This document shows, piece after piece, positions 1 through 9,152 of a stretch of DNA of 13,820 nt. The first letter of the stretch is position 1; every line of letters begins with the position of its first letter. The notes under the pieces were generated by a model. That model was given only the letters and a program-made list of their open reading frames with translations, was not told where the DNA came from and searched no databases. Made by a program: the position numbers and the translations under genes. Source of the stretch: Nitrospirota bacterium (lineage in GTDB: Bacteria > Nitrospirota > CAKKRA01 > 9FT-COMBO-42-15); the NCBI GenBank assembly GCA_023248415.1, contig JAHFEP010000045.1, forward strand, positions 2,478 to 16,297, written 5' to 3'.

Positions 1-5
1 AGCCG

Positions 6-476
6 TTACCACCTAAAATGCGCAAAGGCTTTGTTCGCCTCTGCCATCCTGTGCACATCCTCTTTCTTCTTAATTGTAGTGCCTGTATTATTTGCAGCAT
101 CCATCAATTCTGCTGCAAGCTTTTCCTGCATTGTCCTTTCTGCCCTATCCCTTGAATAGCCAATTATCCATCTCAATGCCAATGCAATCCTTCTTGATGG
201 CCTTATGTCAACCGGCACCTGATAAGATGCGCCGCCGACCCTTCTTGATTTAACCTCTACTACAGGCTTGACATTTTCAATTGCTGTCTTAAATATCTTT
301 AACGGGTCATTCCCTGTCTTCTCTTTTATAATATCAAATGCCTTATAGCATACTGATTCAGCAAGGCTCTTCTTACCCTGTTTCATAAGAACACTTACAA
401 ATTTAGCAACAAGCTTGTTGTTAAATTTTGGGTCTGCCAGTATCTCTCTTTTTACAGCTACTCTTCTTCTTGACAT
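6..476 (-). CDS. rpsG: Small ribosomal subunit protein S7 (uS7)
   Basis: The 156-residue product has the usual length for bacterial S7 and is recognisable throughout: an N-terminal MSRRRVAVKREI, a central RRVGGASYQVPVDIRP (about residues 78-93) and a C-terminal ending AHFRW. S7 is a primary 16S rRNA-binding protein that nucleates assembly of the 30S head and lies near the E site; in E. coli it also represses translation of the str operon. The ATG start is preceded by AAGGA about nine bases upstream. It lies 23 bases after rpsL, so the two are almost certainly cotranscribed. Only five bases remain beyond its TAA stop, so the expected next gene, fusA, cannot be seen. No truncation or unusual residue was noticed. 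Confidence 0.98.
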   Translation of the reverse strand: MSRRRVAVKREILADPKFNNKLVAKFVSVLMKQGKKSLAESVCYKAFDIIKEKTGNDPLKIFKTAIENVKPVVEVKSRRVGGASYQVPVDIRPSRRIALALRWIIGYSRDRAERTMQEKLAAELMDAANNTGTTIKKKEDVHRMAEANKAFAHFRW

Positions 477-499
477 ATCTTTAAATCCTTCTTAATTGA

Positions 500-871
500 C
501 TATTTTGGCCTCTTTGCCCCGTATTTGGACCTTCCCTGTTTTCTGTCCTGCACACCCAATGTATCCAGAGCGCCCCTTACAATATGGTATCTGACACCCG
601 GAAGGTCTTTAACCCTTCCGCCTCTTACTACAACAATGGAGTGCTCCTGCAGGTTGTGCCCAACGCCTGGAATATACGATGTTATCTCAACACCATTTGT
701 AAGCCTGACCCTTGCTACCTTTCTTAAGGCTGAGTTAGGCTTTTTTGGCGTTGTTGTATATACCCTGACACACACACCGCGCCTCTGCGGGCAGCTCATC
801 AGGGCAGGACTCTTTGTCCTTTTCTCTATCTTCTTTCTTCCATTCTTAATCAACTGACTTATTGTTGGCAC
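500..871 (-). CDS. rpsL: Small ribosomal subunit protein S12 (uS12), GTG start
   Basis: The 123-residue product is S12, the decoding-centre protein of the 30S subunit. The signature TTTPKKPNSALRKVARVRL (about residues 39-57) and the loop GGRVKDLPGVRYH (about 84-96) are present. Lys43/Lys44 and the KDLPG loop, where streptomycin resistance mutations occur in other species, have the ordinary sensitive-type residues, and the Asp that RimO methylthiolates is kept. The start codon is GTG; AAGGAG lies six bases upstream and MPTISQL is the expected N-terminus, so the start is secure. A strong promoter sits about 84 bases upstream, so rpsL-rpsG can be transcribed separately from rpoBC. Residues Cys27 and Cys34 flank PQRRGV, as in many bacterial S12 proteins. 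Confidence 0.98.
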   Translation of the reverse strand: MPTISQLIKNGRKKIEKRTKSPALMSCPQRRGVCVRVYTTTPKKPNSALRKVARVRLTNGVEITSYIPGVGHNLQEHSIVVVRGGRVKDLPGVRYHIVRGALDTLGVQDRKQGRSKYGAKRPK

Positions 872-955
872 TCAGCACTCCTTATTCCAAAATTCTTTCT
901 TTATCTATTTGTAAAATCAACAAAAAGCACTCTAAACCTGTTTAGTGGGAAAAAC
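872..955 (-). promoter_or_regulatory. 5' leader of rpsL with a short inverted repeat
   Basis: If transcription starts near 955, the rpsL mRNA has a leader of about 84 nt. It contains the perfect inverted repeat CTAAAC-AG-GTTTAG (932-945); an alternative register lets the flanking CACT and AGTG pair across a two-base bulge. The rest is A/T-rich and looks unstructured up to the ribosome binding site. A role as a repressor-binding or attenuation site for the str operon is possible but not shown; there is no U-run after the stem, so it is not a terminator. Confidence 0.35.
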
Positions 956-961
956 CTATGC

Positions 962-990
962 ATTGTATTAGAAACCTTAAAATTTGTCAA
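962..990 (-). promoter_or_regulatory. Sigma70-type promoter for rpsL-rpsG
   Basis: On the minus strand the -35 box is TTGACA (985-990, a perfect consensus match), followed by a 17-base spacer and the -10 box TACAAT (962-967, five of six). Spacing is optimal. The predicted start is near 955. The promoter lies in the gap between rpoC and rpsL, in the right orientation and with no terminator before it, so rpsL-rpsG (and probably genes beyond the left edge) should receive both read-through from rpoC and independent initiation. Assignment rests on sequence match alone. Confidence 0.85.
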
Positions 991-992
991 GG

Positions 993-1014
993 GTTTTTTA
1001 AAAAAGTTTTTTTA
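993..1014 (-). promoter_or_regulatory. UP-element-like A/T tract upstream of the rpsL promoter
   Basis: Immediately upstream of the -35 box, runs of seven A, one C, six T and six A form alternating A- and T-tracts. In the natural register (ending two bases before the -35 box) they fit the E. coli UP-element consensus (nnAAAWWTWTTTTnnnAAAnnn) with two mismatches. UP elements bind the C-terminal domain of the RNA polymerase alpha subunit and raise initiation at rRNA and ribosomal-protein promoters. The tract starts within the rpoC stop codon, so coding end and promoter are fused. The same bases form an A/T-only inverted repeat, which is too weak to be a terminator. Confidence 0.6.
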
Positions 1015-4000
1015 ACTAACCTTTTCTTCCACTCTGTTTAATGCAGCTTCCTCAACTTTAGCCCGCTCCTTAGCCTTTCCCTCTCTTTTAAACTTTATAT
1101 AGCTGTTTTTATATTCTGGCAGGCCGGTTCCAGCCGGTATAGGTCTTCCAATAATCACATTCTCCTTAAGGCCTATGAGGTAATCAACCTTTCCGCTGAT
1201 GCTCGCCTCTGTTAACACCCTTGTTGTCTCCTGGAAGGATGCAGCAGAAATAAAGCTGTCGGTTGTTAAAGCAGCCTTTGTTATACCGAGCAGAATCGGC
1301 TTGCCGATTGCAGGCTTGCCGCCCTTTGCAATTACACGTTCATTCTCAACTGTAAACTCAAACTTATCTATCTGGCTGCCAATTAAGAAATCAGTATCAC
1401 CAGGGTCTTCTATCTTAACCTTCCTTAACATCTGCCTGACTATTACCTCAATATGCTTGTCATTTATGGCAACACCCTGCAGTCTGTAAACCTGCTGCAC
1501 CTCATCAACAAGGTATTTCTGCAGCTCCTTTGGTCCGAGGATATCAAGTATATCATGCGGATTGGCAGCGCCGTCCATCAGCGGCTCGCCTGCCATTACC
1601 CAGTCGCCTTCATGGACATTAACATGCTTCCCCTTGGGGATAAAATATTCCTTCATATCACCCATCTCGTTCTTGACAACAATCCTCCTCATGCCTTTGA
1701 CAAAACCGCCGTATTCTATAGTTCCGTCAATCTCGCTGATTACTGCCTGCTCTTTTGGTTTCCTTGCTTCAAAGAGCTCAGCAACCCTTGGAAGACCTCC
1801 TGTAATATCCTTTGTCTTTGTTGTCTCTCTCGGTATCTTCACAAGCACATCGCCAGGATACACATAATCGCCTTTATCAATCAGGATATGCGCACCGATA
1901 GGAAGAAGGTATCTTGCAACGGTCTTGTTATGTTCATCCTTTATAGAAATACGCGGCCTTAGCGTTGTTCCCTGATAATCAATAACCACCCTTCTTGAAA
2001 GACCTGTTACCTCATCCACCTCTTCTTTTATAGTCTCTCCGTCAAGAATATCACCGAAGGCAATCCTGCCGCCTGCATCTGTCATAATCGGCATTGAATA
2101 CGGATCCCATTCAACGAGCTTCTGGCCTCCTGTAACAGCCTTGCCGTCCTCTATCTTTATCTTTGCGCCATAGACAACAGAGTATCTCTCCTTCTCTCTT
2201 CCTGTCTCATCATAGATCGCTATTCTTCCGTTACGGTTCATAGTAACCATATCGCCGTCTTTATTCTTTACAGTATTCAGATTAATATACTTCAGGGTGC
2301 CGGAGTTCTTTGCCTCAAGCACTGTCTGCTCTACAACCTTGCTTGCTGTGCCGCCGATATGGAATGTTCTCATTGTAAGCTGTGTGCCTGGCTCACCGAT
2401 AGACTGTGCGGCAATTATGCCTACTGCCTCGCCCTTATCAGCCAATTTACCCCTCGCAAGGTCTCTTCCATAGCACCTGATACATATGCCGACCTTTGAC
2501 TGGCAGGTTAGAACAGACCTAATCTTAATCCTGTCAATACCTGCATCAATAATATTCTTTACAAGGGTTTCATTTATCTCTTCAGATGCCTTTACTATAA
2601 CCTCGCCTGTAAGAGGGTCATTTACATCCTCTGCAGTAACCCTGCCAAGTATTCTCTCCTCAAACGGCTCAATAATCTCTCCGCCTTCAACAAGCGAAGT
2701 TACATATATGCCGTCTACGGACATACAGTCGTCCTCTGCAATAATAACATTCTGCGCCACATCTACAAGGCGCCTTGTAAGATAACCTGAGTTTGCCGTT
2801 TTTAATGCAGTATCTGCAAGGCCTTTTCTTGCGCCATGGGTAGAAATAAAATACTGCAGAACTGTTAATCCTTCCCTGAAGTTTGCAGTAATAGGCGTTT
2901 CAATAATCTCACCGGACGGCTTTGCCATGAGGCCCCTCATGCCGCCAAGCTGCCTGATCTGCTGTGTGCTGCCCCTTGCGCCTGAATCAGCCATCATAAA
3001 AATAGAATTAAATTCCCTTATCTCCTTTGAAGTAACCTCGCCAGCCTCGCCTTTTACACCGCCTACCTTCTCTACACCAAGCTCCTTCATCATCTCAATT
3101 GCAACAACCTCAGTTACATGCGCCCAGATATCAATAACCTTATTATATCTCTCACCCTTTGTTATTAAGCCGTCAGCATATTGCTTCTCTATTCCCATTA
3201 CCTCTTTTTCTGCTGCCTTAATCAATTCAGCCTTCTTGGTCGGTATATGCATGTCATCAATACATATAGATATCCCGGATTTAGTTGCATATCTGAATCC
3301 CGTTTCCTTTATCTTATCCAGAAAGACAATCGTCTCCCTCTGTCCTGCCTCACGGTAGCTGTAATCAATAAGTTTTGCAATCTCCTTCTTGACCATCTCT
3401 TTGTTTATCATTGAGAATGGCAGCCCCTTTGGCAGTATATCGCTAAGCAGCACCCTTCCTACTGTAGTATCAACAAGTTTTCCGTCAATCCTTACCTTAA
3501 TCTTTGCATGGATATCAAGTTCATCTGCATCATAGGCAATCCTGACTTCAATCGGGTCATAGAATATCTTCCCTTCTCCCTTTACGCCTGTTTTCTCCTT
3601 TGTAAGATAATAACAGCCGAGGACCATATCCTGTGAAGGCACCATAATAGGTTTCCCGTTAGCAGGTGAAAGTATGCTGTTAATGGACATCATTAATACC
3701 CGCGCCTCAATCTGAGCCTCAACAGAAAGGGGCACATGAACAGCCATCTGGTCGCCGTCAAAGTCTGCATTGAATGCAGCGCAGACCAGGGGATGGAGTC
3801 TTATTGCCTTGCCCTCCACAAGTACGGGGTCAAATGCCTGTATGCCGAGCCTGTGCAGGGTCGGCGCCCTGTTTAAGAGAACAGGATGCTCCCTTATCAC
3901 CTCTTCAAGAACATCCCATACCTCTTTTCTTTCCTTCTCTACCAATTTCTTCGCGCTCTTTATAGTAGTTGCATATCCATTTTCCTCAAGCTTGTGGAAG

Positions 4001-5142
4001 ATAAATGGCTTAAAAAGCTCAAGCGCCATCTTCTTTGGCAAACCGCACTGGTGCAGTTTTAATTCAGGACCAACAACAATAACTGACCTGCCTGAATAAT
4101 CAACCCTCTTTCCAAGGAGGTTCTGCCTGAACCTTCCCTGCTTGCCTTTTAGCATATCGCTCAGGGATTTCAACGGCCTCTTATTAGGTCCGCGAATAAC
4201 CCTTGCTCGCCTGCCGTTATCAAATAGCGCATCAACAGCCTCCTGCAGCATCCTCTTTTCATTTCTTATAATTACAGCAGGGGCATTCAGCTCATAGAGC
4301 CTCTTTAATCTGTTGTTCCTGTTTATAACGCGCCTGTATAAATCGTTTAAATCAGAGGTTGCAAACCTGCCGCCGTCTAACGGCACAAGAGGCCTTAGCT
4401 CAGGAGGAAGAACAGGGATTACATCAAGTATCATCCACTCAGGCTTGTTGCCTGACTTTTTAAATGACTCTACTACCTTAAGCCTCTTGGTCAGCTTCTT
4501 CTTAACAGCAGTTGAAGTTGCAATTTTTATCTTATTGCGGAGTTCTTCCCATAACGCATCAATATCAACCCTCTTTAAGAGCTCCTTTATTGCCTCTGCG
4601 CCCATCTCTGCACGGAAGCTGCTTCCATATTCAGAAACAAGAGAGTGGTATTTCTCTTCAGCAACAAGTTCCTTCTCTTTTACAGGTGAATCTCCCTGGT
4701 CAATTACAACATACTCTTCAAAATATAAAACCCTTTCAAGCTGTTTCAGGGTCATATCAAGGAGATTGCCTATCCTGCTCGGCAGACCTTTTAAAAACCA
4801 GATATGCGCAACAGGGCTTGCAAGCTCAATGTGGCCGAGCCTCTCGCGGCGCACCTTGGACTGTATAACCTCAACACCGCACTTATCGCAGACAATGCCG
4901 CGGTGCTTCATCCTCTTATACTTTCCGCAGTTGCACTCCCAGTCCTTTGTCGGCCCGAATATCTTGGCGCAGAACAGTCCGTCGCGCTCTGGCTTGAATG
5001 ACCGATAATTGATGGTTTCCGGCTTCTTGACCTCGCCATAAGACCATGAACGTATCTTCTCAGGCGATGTCAATCTTATCCTTATAGCATCAAAGCTGAC
5101 TGGCTCTTTTGCTTTTTCAAAAAGGGTATTTATGTCTTGCAA
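1012..5142 (-). CDS. rpoC: DNA-directed RNA polymerase subunit beta', TTG start
   Basis: The 1376-residue product is the catalytic beta' subunit. Landmarks in order: the N-terminal zinc ribbon with Cys70, Cys72, Cys85 and Cys88; the rudder and clamp region with LGKRVDYSGRSVIVVGP (about 343-359); the active site NADFDGD (458-464), whose Asp460, Asp462 and Asp464 hold the catalytic magnesium; the second zinc site with Cys806, Cys880, Cys887 and Cys890; and the trigger loop around MRTFHIGG (924-931). Length is close to E. coli beta' (1407), with no large lineage-specific insertion obvious. The start is TTG: AGGAGG lies seven bases upstream, the N-terminus MQDINTLF aligns with the family, and no ATG is available in frame nearby. 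It follows rpoB by 15 bases, so the subunits are translated from one message. Confidence 0.98.
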   Translation of the reverse strand: MQDINTLFEKAKEPVSFDAIRIRLTSPEKIRSWSYGEVKKPETINYRSFKPERDGLFCAKIFGPTKDWECNCGKYKRMKHRGIVCDKCGVEVIQSKVRRERLGHIELASPVAHIWFLKGLPSRIGNLLDMTLKQLERVLYFEEYVVIDQGDSPVKEKELVAEEKYHSLVSEYGSSFRAEMGAEAIKELLKRVDIDALWEELRNKIKIATSTAVKKKLTKRLKVVESFKKSGNKPEWMILDVIPVLPPELRPLVPLDGGRFATSDLNDLYRRVINRNNRLKRLYELNAPAVIIRNEKRMLQEAVDALFDNGRRARVIRGPNKRPLKSLSDMLKGKQGRFRQNLLGKRVDYSGRSVIVVGPELKLHQCGLPKKMALELFKPFIFHKLEENGYATTIKSAKKLVEKERKEVWDVLEEVIREHPVLLNRAPTLHRLGIQAFDPVLVEGKAIRLHPLVCAAFNADFDGDQMAVHVPLSVEAQIEARVLMMSINSILSPANGKPIMVPSQDMVLGCYYLTKEKTGVKGEGKIFYDPIEVRIAYDADELDIHAKIKVRIDGKLVDTTVGRVLLSDILPKGLPFSMINKEMVKKEIAKLIDYSYREAGQRETIVFLDKIKETGFRYATKSGISICIDDMHIPTKKAELIKAAEKEVMGIEKQYADGLITKGERYNKVIDIWAHVTEVVAIEMMKELGVEKVGGVKGEAGEVTSKEIREFNSIFMMADSGARGSTQQIRQLGGMRGLMAKPSGEIIETPITANFREGLTVLQYFISTHGARKGLADTALKTANSGYLTRRLVDVAQNVIIAEDDCMSVDGIYVTSLVEGGEIIEPFEERILGRVTAEDVNDPLTGEVIVKASEEINETLVKNIIDAGIDRIKIRSVLTCQSKVGICIRCYGRDLARGKLADKGEAVGIIAAQSIGEPGTQLTMRTFHIGGTASKVVEQTVLEAKNSGTLKYINLNTVKNKDGDMVTMNRNGRIAIYDETGREKERYSVVYGAKIKIEDGKAVTGGQKLVEWDPYSMPIMTDAGGRIAFGDILDGETIKEEVDEVTGLSRRVVIDYQGTTLRPRISIKDEHNKTVARYLLPIGAHILIDKGDYVYPGDVLVKIPRETTKTKDITGGLPRVAELFEARKPKEQAVISEIDGTIEYGGFVKGMRRIVVKNEMGDMKEYFIPKGKHVNVHEGDWVMAGEPLMDGAANPHDILDILGPKELQKYLVDEVQQVYRLQGVAINDKHIEVIVRQMLRKVKIEDPGDTDFLIGSQIDKFEFTVENERVIAKGGKPAIGKPILLGITKAALTTDSFISAASFQETTRVLTEASISGKVDYLIGLKENVIIGRPIPAGTGLPEYKNSYIKFKREGKAKERAKVEEAALNRVEEKVS

Positions 5143-5157
5143 TGTATGGCCTCCTGT

Positions 5158-8100
5158 TTAATCTTCCTTGCTCTGTTTAATTAATTCTACATCAAGGCAC
5201 AGGCTCTGCAGCTCTTTTATCAATACGTTAAATGACTCTGGCAGGCCTGCCTCCAAATAATTCTTACCTTTGACGATTGCCTCGTAAATCTTGGAACGAC
5301 CGGGCACATCATCAGACTTTATTGTAAGGAACTCCTGCAGCGAATATGTAGCGCCATAAGCCTGAAGCGCCCAGACCTCCATCTCTCCCAATCTCTGGCC
5401 GCCAAACTGCGCCTTGCCGCCGAGCGGCTGCTGGGTAACAAGCGAGTAAGGTCCAATAGACCTTGCATGTATCTTGTCATCAACAAGGTGATGCAGCTTC
5501 AGCATATACATATATCCAACTGTCACATCCCTGTCAAAGGATTTGCCTGACCTTCCGTCATAAAGGGTTATCTGGCCGCTTGAAGGAAGTTTTGCCTTTT
5601 TCAGCATCTCTTTTATCTCTGATTCTGTCGCCCCTTCAAAGACAGGTGATGCAACATAAAGACCGAGCGCCTTTGCTGCCCATCCAAGATGGGTTTCAAG
5701 TATCTGCCCAACATTCATCCTTGAAGGCACGCCAAGCGGGTTTAATACAATCTCTACAGGCGTCCCGTCTGGCAGATAAGGCATATCCTCTTCAGGGAGA
5801 ATACGTGATACAACGCCCTTGTTCCCGTGCCTTCCTGCCATCTTATCGCCGACAGAAAGCTTCCTCTTCATTGCTATATAAACCTTAACAAGCTTGATAA
5901 CACCAGGCGGAAGCTCGTCGCCTTTTTTAAAGCGGCTCATCCTCTCATCAAAGATTGTTTGCAGGATATCAATCTGATCATTTGTTGACCTTCCCATCTC
6001 CTCTAATTTTTCCTGATATTCTGGATCAGCTAACTGTATATTTTCAAGGTCTCTATCAGAGATGCGGTCTAATAGAGATTGCGTAAATTTTTTCTTCTTC
6101 TGTAAGATAACATCGCCTGTTTCAGAATCAATTACATCCTCAGCAGCAGTCTGACCTGTTAGTAGTTCTTTTATCTTTTTGTATTTTTCCTCCTCAATAA
6201 TCCTCAACTCATCATGATAATCCCTCTGCAGCCTTTGCATATCTTCATTCTCAATGCTCTTTGTCCTCTCGTCCTTTTCAACGCCCTTTCTTGAGAATAT
6301 CTTAACATCAACTACAGTGCCCTCTATGCCTGGAGGAACGGTCAGGGAAGCATCCTTAACATCTCCTGCCTTTTCACCAAAGATTGCACGAAGCAGCTTT
6401 TCTTCAGGGGTTAACTGGGTCTCGCCTTTAGGTGTAACCTTGCCTATAAGAATATCACCAGGCTTTACCTCTGCGCCTATGCGTATTATGCCGCTTTCAT
6501 CAAGGTTTCTTAACGCATCTTCACTGACATTTGGAATATCCCTTGTGATCTCTTCCTTGCCGAGTTTTGTATCCCTTGACTCAATCTCAAACTCCTCAAT
6601 GTGCAGTGATGTAAACCTGTCTTCCTTCACAAGCTTTTCGCTTATCAATATTGCGTCTTCAAAGTTGTATCCTTCCCATGGCATGAATGCAACAAAGATA
6701 TTCCTGCCGAGGGCAAGCTCTCCAAGCTCGGTTGCAGGGCCGTCTGCAAGCACCTGGCCCTTTACAACCCTCTCTCCAACAGAGACAATCGGCTTCTGAT
6801 TTACACAGGTGTTCTGGTTTGAGCGCTTAAACTTAATAAGACTATATACATCAAGGTCGCTCTCCGGCGACTCTCCCTCTTTTGACCTGACCTTTCTTCC
6901 TGAGCTGTCTGCTGTTACAACGATCCTTGTGGCATCCACGCTCTCAACATAACCGCTTCTCTTTGCCAAAACCACAATGCCTGAGTCTCTTGCAACAACA
7001 TCTTCCATTCCTGTGCCGACATACGGAGCATCAGTGCTTAATAGAGGAACTGCCTGCCTCTGCATATTTGAACCCATCAAGGCACGGTTTGCGTCATCAT
7101 TTTCCAGAAACGGGACAAGGGCTGTGGCAACGCTGACTATCTGTTTTGGCGAAACATCCATAAATCCTACCTTTTCAGGCGGAACAAGGACAAAATCGCC
7201 CTTATGTCTTGCAGATATGCTCTCTGATGTAAGATGCCCCCTGCTGTCAACAGGAGAGTTTGCCTGTGCAACAACATAGTCCTCGCCGTCTACCGCAGAG
7301 AGAAATACTATCTCGTCTGTTATCTTGCCGTTTACAACCTTTCTGTAAGGCGTCTCTATAAAACCGAATTCATTTACCCTTGCAAAGGTTGAAAGTGATG
7401 TTATAAGACCAATATTAGGACCTTCAGGCGTTTCAATCGGGCATATCCTGCCGTAGTGCGTCGGGTGAACATCCCTGACCTCAAAACCTGCCCTCTCCCT
7501 TGTCAGGCCGCCGGGGCCGAGAGCGCTTAATCTTCTTTTATGCGTAATCTCTGCAAGCGGATTTGTCTGGTCCATAAACTGGGAAAGCTGGCTGCTTCCA
7601 AAGAATTCCTTTACTGCAGCAATAACAGGCTTTGCATTTATAAGGTCGTGCGGCAGTATCGTATCCATATCAAGGATATTCATACGCTCCTTTATTGCCC
7701 GCTCCATCCTGACAAGGCCTACCCTGAACTGATTCTCAAGGAGCTCGCCTACTGACCTTATCCTTCTGTTTCCAAGATGATCTATGTCATCTATCTCGCC
7801 TTTGCCTACCCTTAGACTCAGGAGGTATCTTATAACCTCAATAATATCCTCTGGTGTCAATACCCTTTTTTCAATAGGAACGTCCAGCTTCAATTTTTTA
7901 TTCAGCTTCATCCTTCCCACAGGAGAAAGATCATATCTCTTTGGGTCATAGAAGAGGCTCTCAAAGAGATGCCTGGCTGTTTCAATGGTAGGCACCTCGC
8001 CAGGCCTTAATCTTTTATATATCTCTACCATTGCCTCTTCCTTAGAGCCCACCTTATCCATCAGCATGGTATCCCTTATAGACGGTATAACCTGAATACC

Positions 8101-9141
8101 GTCAATGTAAAGGACATTGAATTTTTCAAGCTTTGTCTTCTGAACCTTATTTAATGCCTCGTCTGTAACCTTTTCATTTGCGCCGATGAGCACCTCGCCT
8201 GTTGCAGGGTCCACAACATCATGAAGGACTATCCTTTCAATAAGCTCTTCCCTTGAAATGGGTATTTCTGCGACACCTGCAGACTCCATCTTCTTTAAGA
8301 TAGCCTTATTTATCCTGCTTCCTTCTTTTACAATAACCTCTCCGCTCTTCTTATCCACTATATCCATTGGCGCGCGGTTGCCAACAAGAACATCGGGATT
8401 TAATTTTCTTAAGAATTTCCCCTTGCTGATTATTATATCTTCTACAGGATAGTAAATCTTAAGAAGCTGCTCCGATGTATAGCCCATTGCCTTAAGCAAA
8501 ATTGTAACAGGCATCTTGCGCCTTCTGTCAATACGCACATACACTGTATCCTTGACATCAAATTCAAAATCAAGCCATGAACCTCTATATGGTATTATCC
8601 TTGCTGAATAGAGTATCTTGCCACTCGCATGGGTCTTGCCCTTGTCATGCGAGAAGAACACACCCGGCGACCTGTGAAGCTGGCTCACAACAACCCTTTC
8701 AGTTCCATTAATTATAAATGTGCCTGTATCAGTCATAAGCGGGAGTTCGCCAAGATAGACCTCCTGCTCCTTTATATCCTTAACCCTTTTTGCGCCGCTC
8801 TCAACATCCTTCTCGCTTAAAATCAGCCTTACCTTGATCTTCATCGGGGCTGCATAGTTCATTCCCCTCTCAATGCACTCCCTTATATCGTACTTGGACT
8901 CGCCGATAGAATATTCTATATACTCTATTGTTGCTGTGTCATTGAAGTCTACAATGGGAAATATGCTCAAAAAGGCAGCCTGCAGTCCTGTATCATCCCT
9001 CTTATCAAATGCAATATCCTTTTGAAGGAACCGGTCATAGGACTTTTTCTGAATTTCTATAAGATTAGGAATATCAAGTTTTACTGGTACCTTTGATAAA
9101 TCCTTTCTTATCCTTTTTGTGACCCTCTGGGTCTGATTCAT
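5158..9141 (-). CDS. rpoB: DNA-directed RNA polymerase subunit beta
   Basis: The 1327-residue product is the beta subunit, which with beta' forms the catalytic cleft. The rifampicin-pocket segment is at about 515-541; Asp524, His534 and Ser539 correspond to E. coli Asp516, His526 and Ser531, so the enzyme should be rifampicin-sensitive. Nearby differences from E. coli (Thr for Asn518, Ala for Ser522, Leu for Ile530) are conservative. GPGGLTRERAGFEVRDVHP, TPEGPNIGLI and, near the C-terminus, KMAGRHGNKGVVSRI and GGQRLGEMEVWAL are intact. A charged, helix-rich stretch with EEEKYKKIKELL and ETGDVILQKKKKFTQ lies in the flap region insertion common in Gram-negative-type enzymes. ATG start with AGGAGG five bases upstream. 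The 116-base gap before it contains two hairpins. Confidence 0.98.
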   Translation of the reverse strand: MNQTQRVTKRIRKDLSKVPVKLDIPNLIEIQKKSYDRFLQKDIAFDKRDDTGLQAAFLSIFPIVDFNDTATIEYIEYSIGESKYDIRECIERGMNYAAPMKIKVRLILSEKDVESGAKRVKDIKEQEVYLGELPLMTDTGTFIINGTERVVVSQLHRSPGVFFSHDKGKTHASGKILYSARIIPYRGSWLDFEFDVKDTVYVRIDRRRKMPVTILLKAMGYTSEQLLKIYYPVEDIIISKGKFLRKLNPDVLVGNRAPMDIVDKKSGEVIVKEGSRINKAILKKMESAGVAEIPISREELIERIVLHDVVDPATGEVLIGANEKVTDEALNKVQKTKLEKFNVLYIDGIQVIPSIRDTMLMDKVGSKEEAMVEIYKRLRPGEVPTIETARHLFESLFYDPKRYDLSPVGRMKLNKKLKLDVPIEKRVLTPEDIIEVIRYLLSLRVGKGEIDDIDHLGNRRIRSVGELLENQFRVGLVRMERAIKERMNILDMDTILPHDLINAKPVIAAVKEFFGSSQLSQFMDQTNPLAEITHKRRLSALGPGGLTRERAGFEVRDVHPTHYGRICPIETPEGPNIGLITSLSTFARVNEFGFIETPYRKVVNGKITDEIVFLSAVDGEDYVVAQANSPVDSRGHLTSESISARHKGDFVLVPPEKVGFMDVSPKQIVSVATALVPFLENDDANRALMGSNMQRQAVPLLSTDAPYVGTGMEDVVARDSGIVVLAKRSGYVESVDATRIVVTADSSGRKVRSKEGESPESDLDVYSLIKFKRSNQNTCVNQKPIVSVGERVVKGQVLADGPATELGELALGRNIFVAFMPWEGYNFEDAILISEKLVKEDRFTSLHIEEFEIESRDTKLGKEEITRDIPNVSEDALRNLDESGIIRIGAEVKPGDILIGKVTPKGETQLTPEEKLLRAIFGEKAGDVKDASLTVPPGIEGTVVDVKIFSRKGVEKDERTKSIENEDMQRLQRDYHDELRIIEEEKYKKIKELLTGQTAAEDVIDSETGDVILQKKKKFTQSLLDRISDRDLENIQLADPEYQEKLEEMGRSTNDQIDILQTIFDERMSRFKKGDELPPGVIKLVKVYIAMKRKLSVGDKMAGRHGNKGVVSRILPEEDMPYLPDGTPVEIVLNPLGVPSRMNVGQILETHLGWAAKALGLYVASPVFEGATESEIKEMLKKAKLPSSGQITLYDGRSGKSFDRDVTVGYMYMLKLHHLVDDKIHARSIGPYSLVTQQPLGGKAQFGGQRLGEMEVWALQAYGATYSLQEFLTIKSDDVPGRSKIYEAIVKGKNYLEAGLPESFNVLIKELQSLCLDVELIKQSKED

Positions 9142-9152
9142 TATTTCCTCCT

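Noticed and set aside
994..1013. A/T-only inverted repeat after rpoC as a terminator
   Set aside because: The stem has no G-C pairs to make it stable; the sequence fits an UP-like tract for the adjacent promoter better.
4313..5008. A 231-codon plus-strand frame opposite rpoC
   Set aside because: It lies wholly antisense to the zinc-ribbon and clamp region of rpoC, has no ribosome binding site I could recognise and no family resemblance. Other plus-strand frames over rpoB, rpoC, rplA, rplK and tuf are shadows of the same kind.
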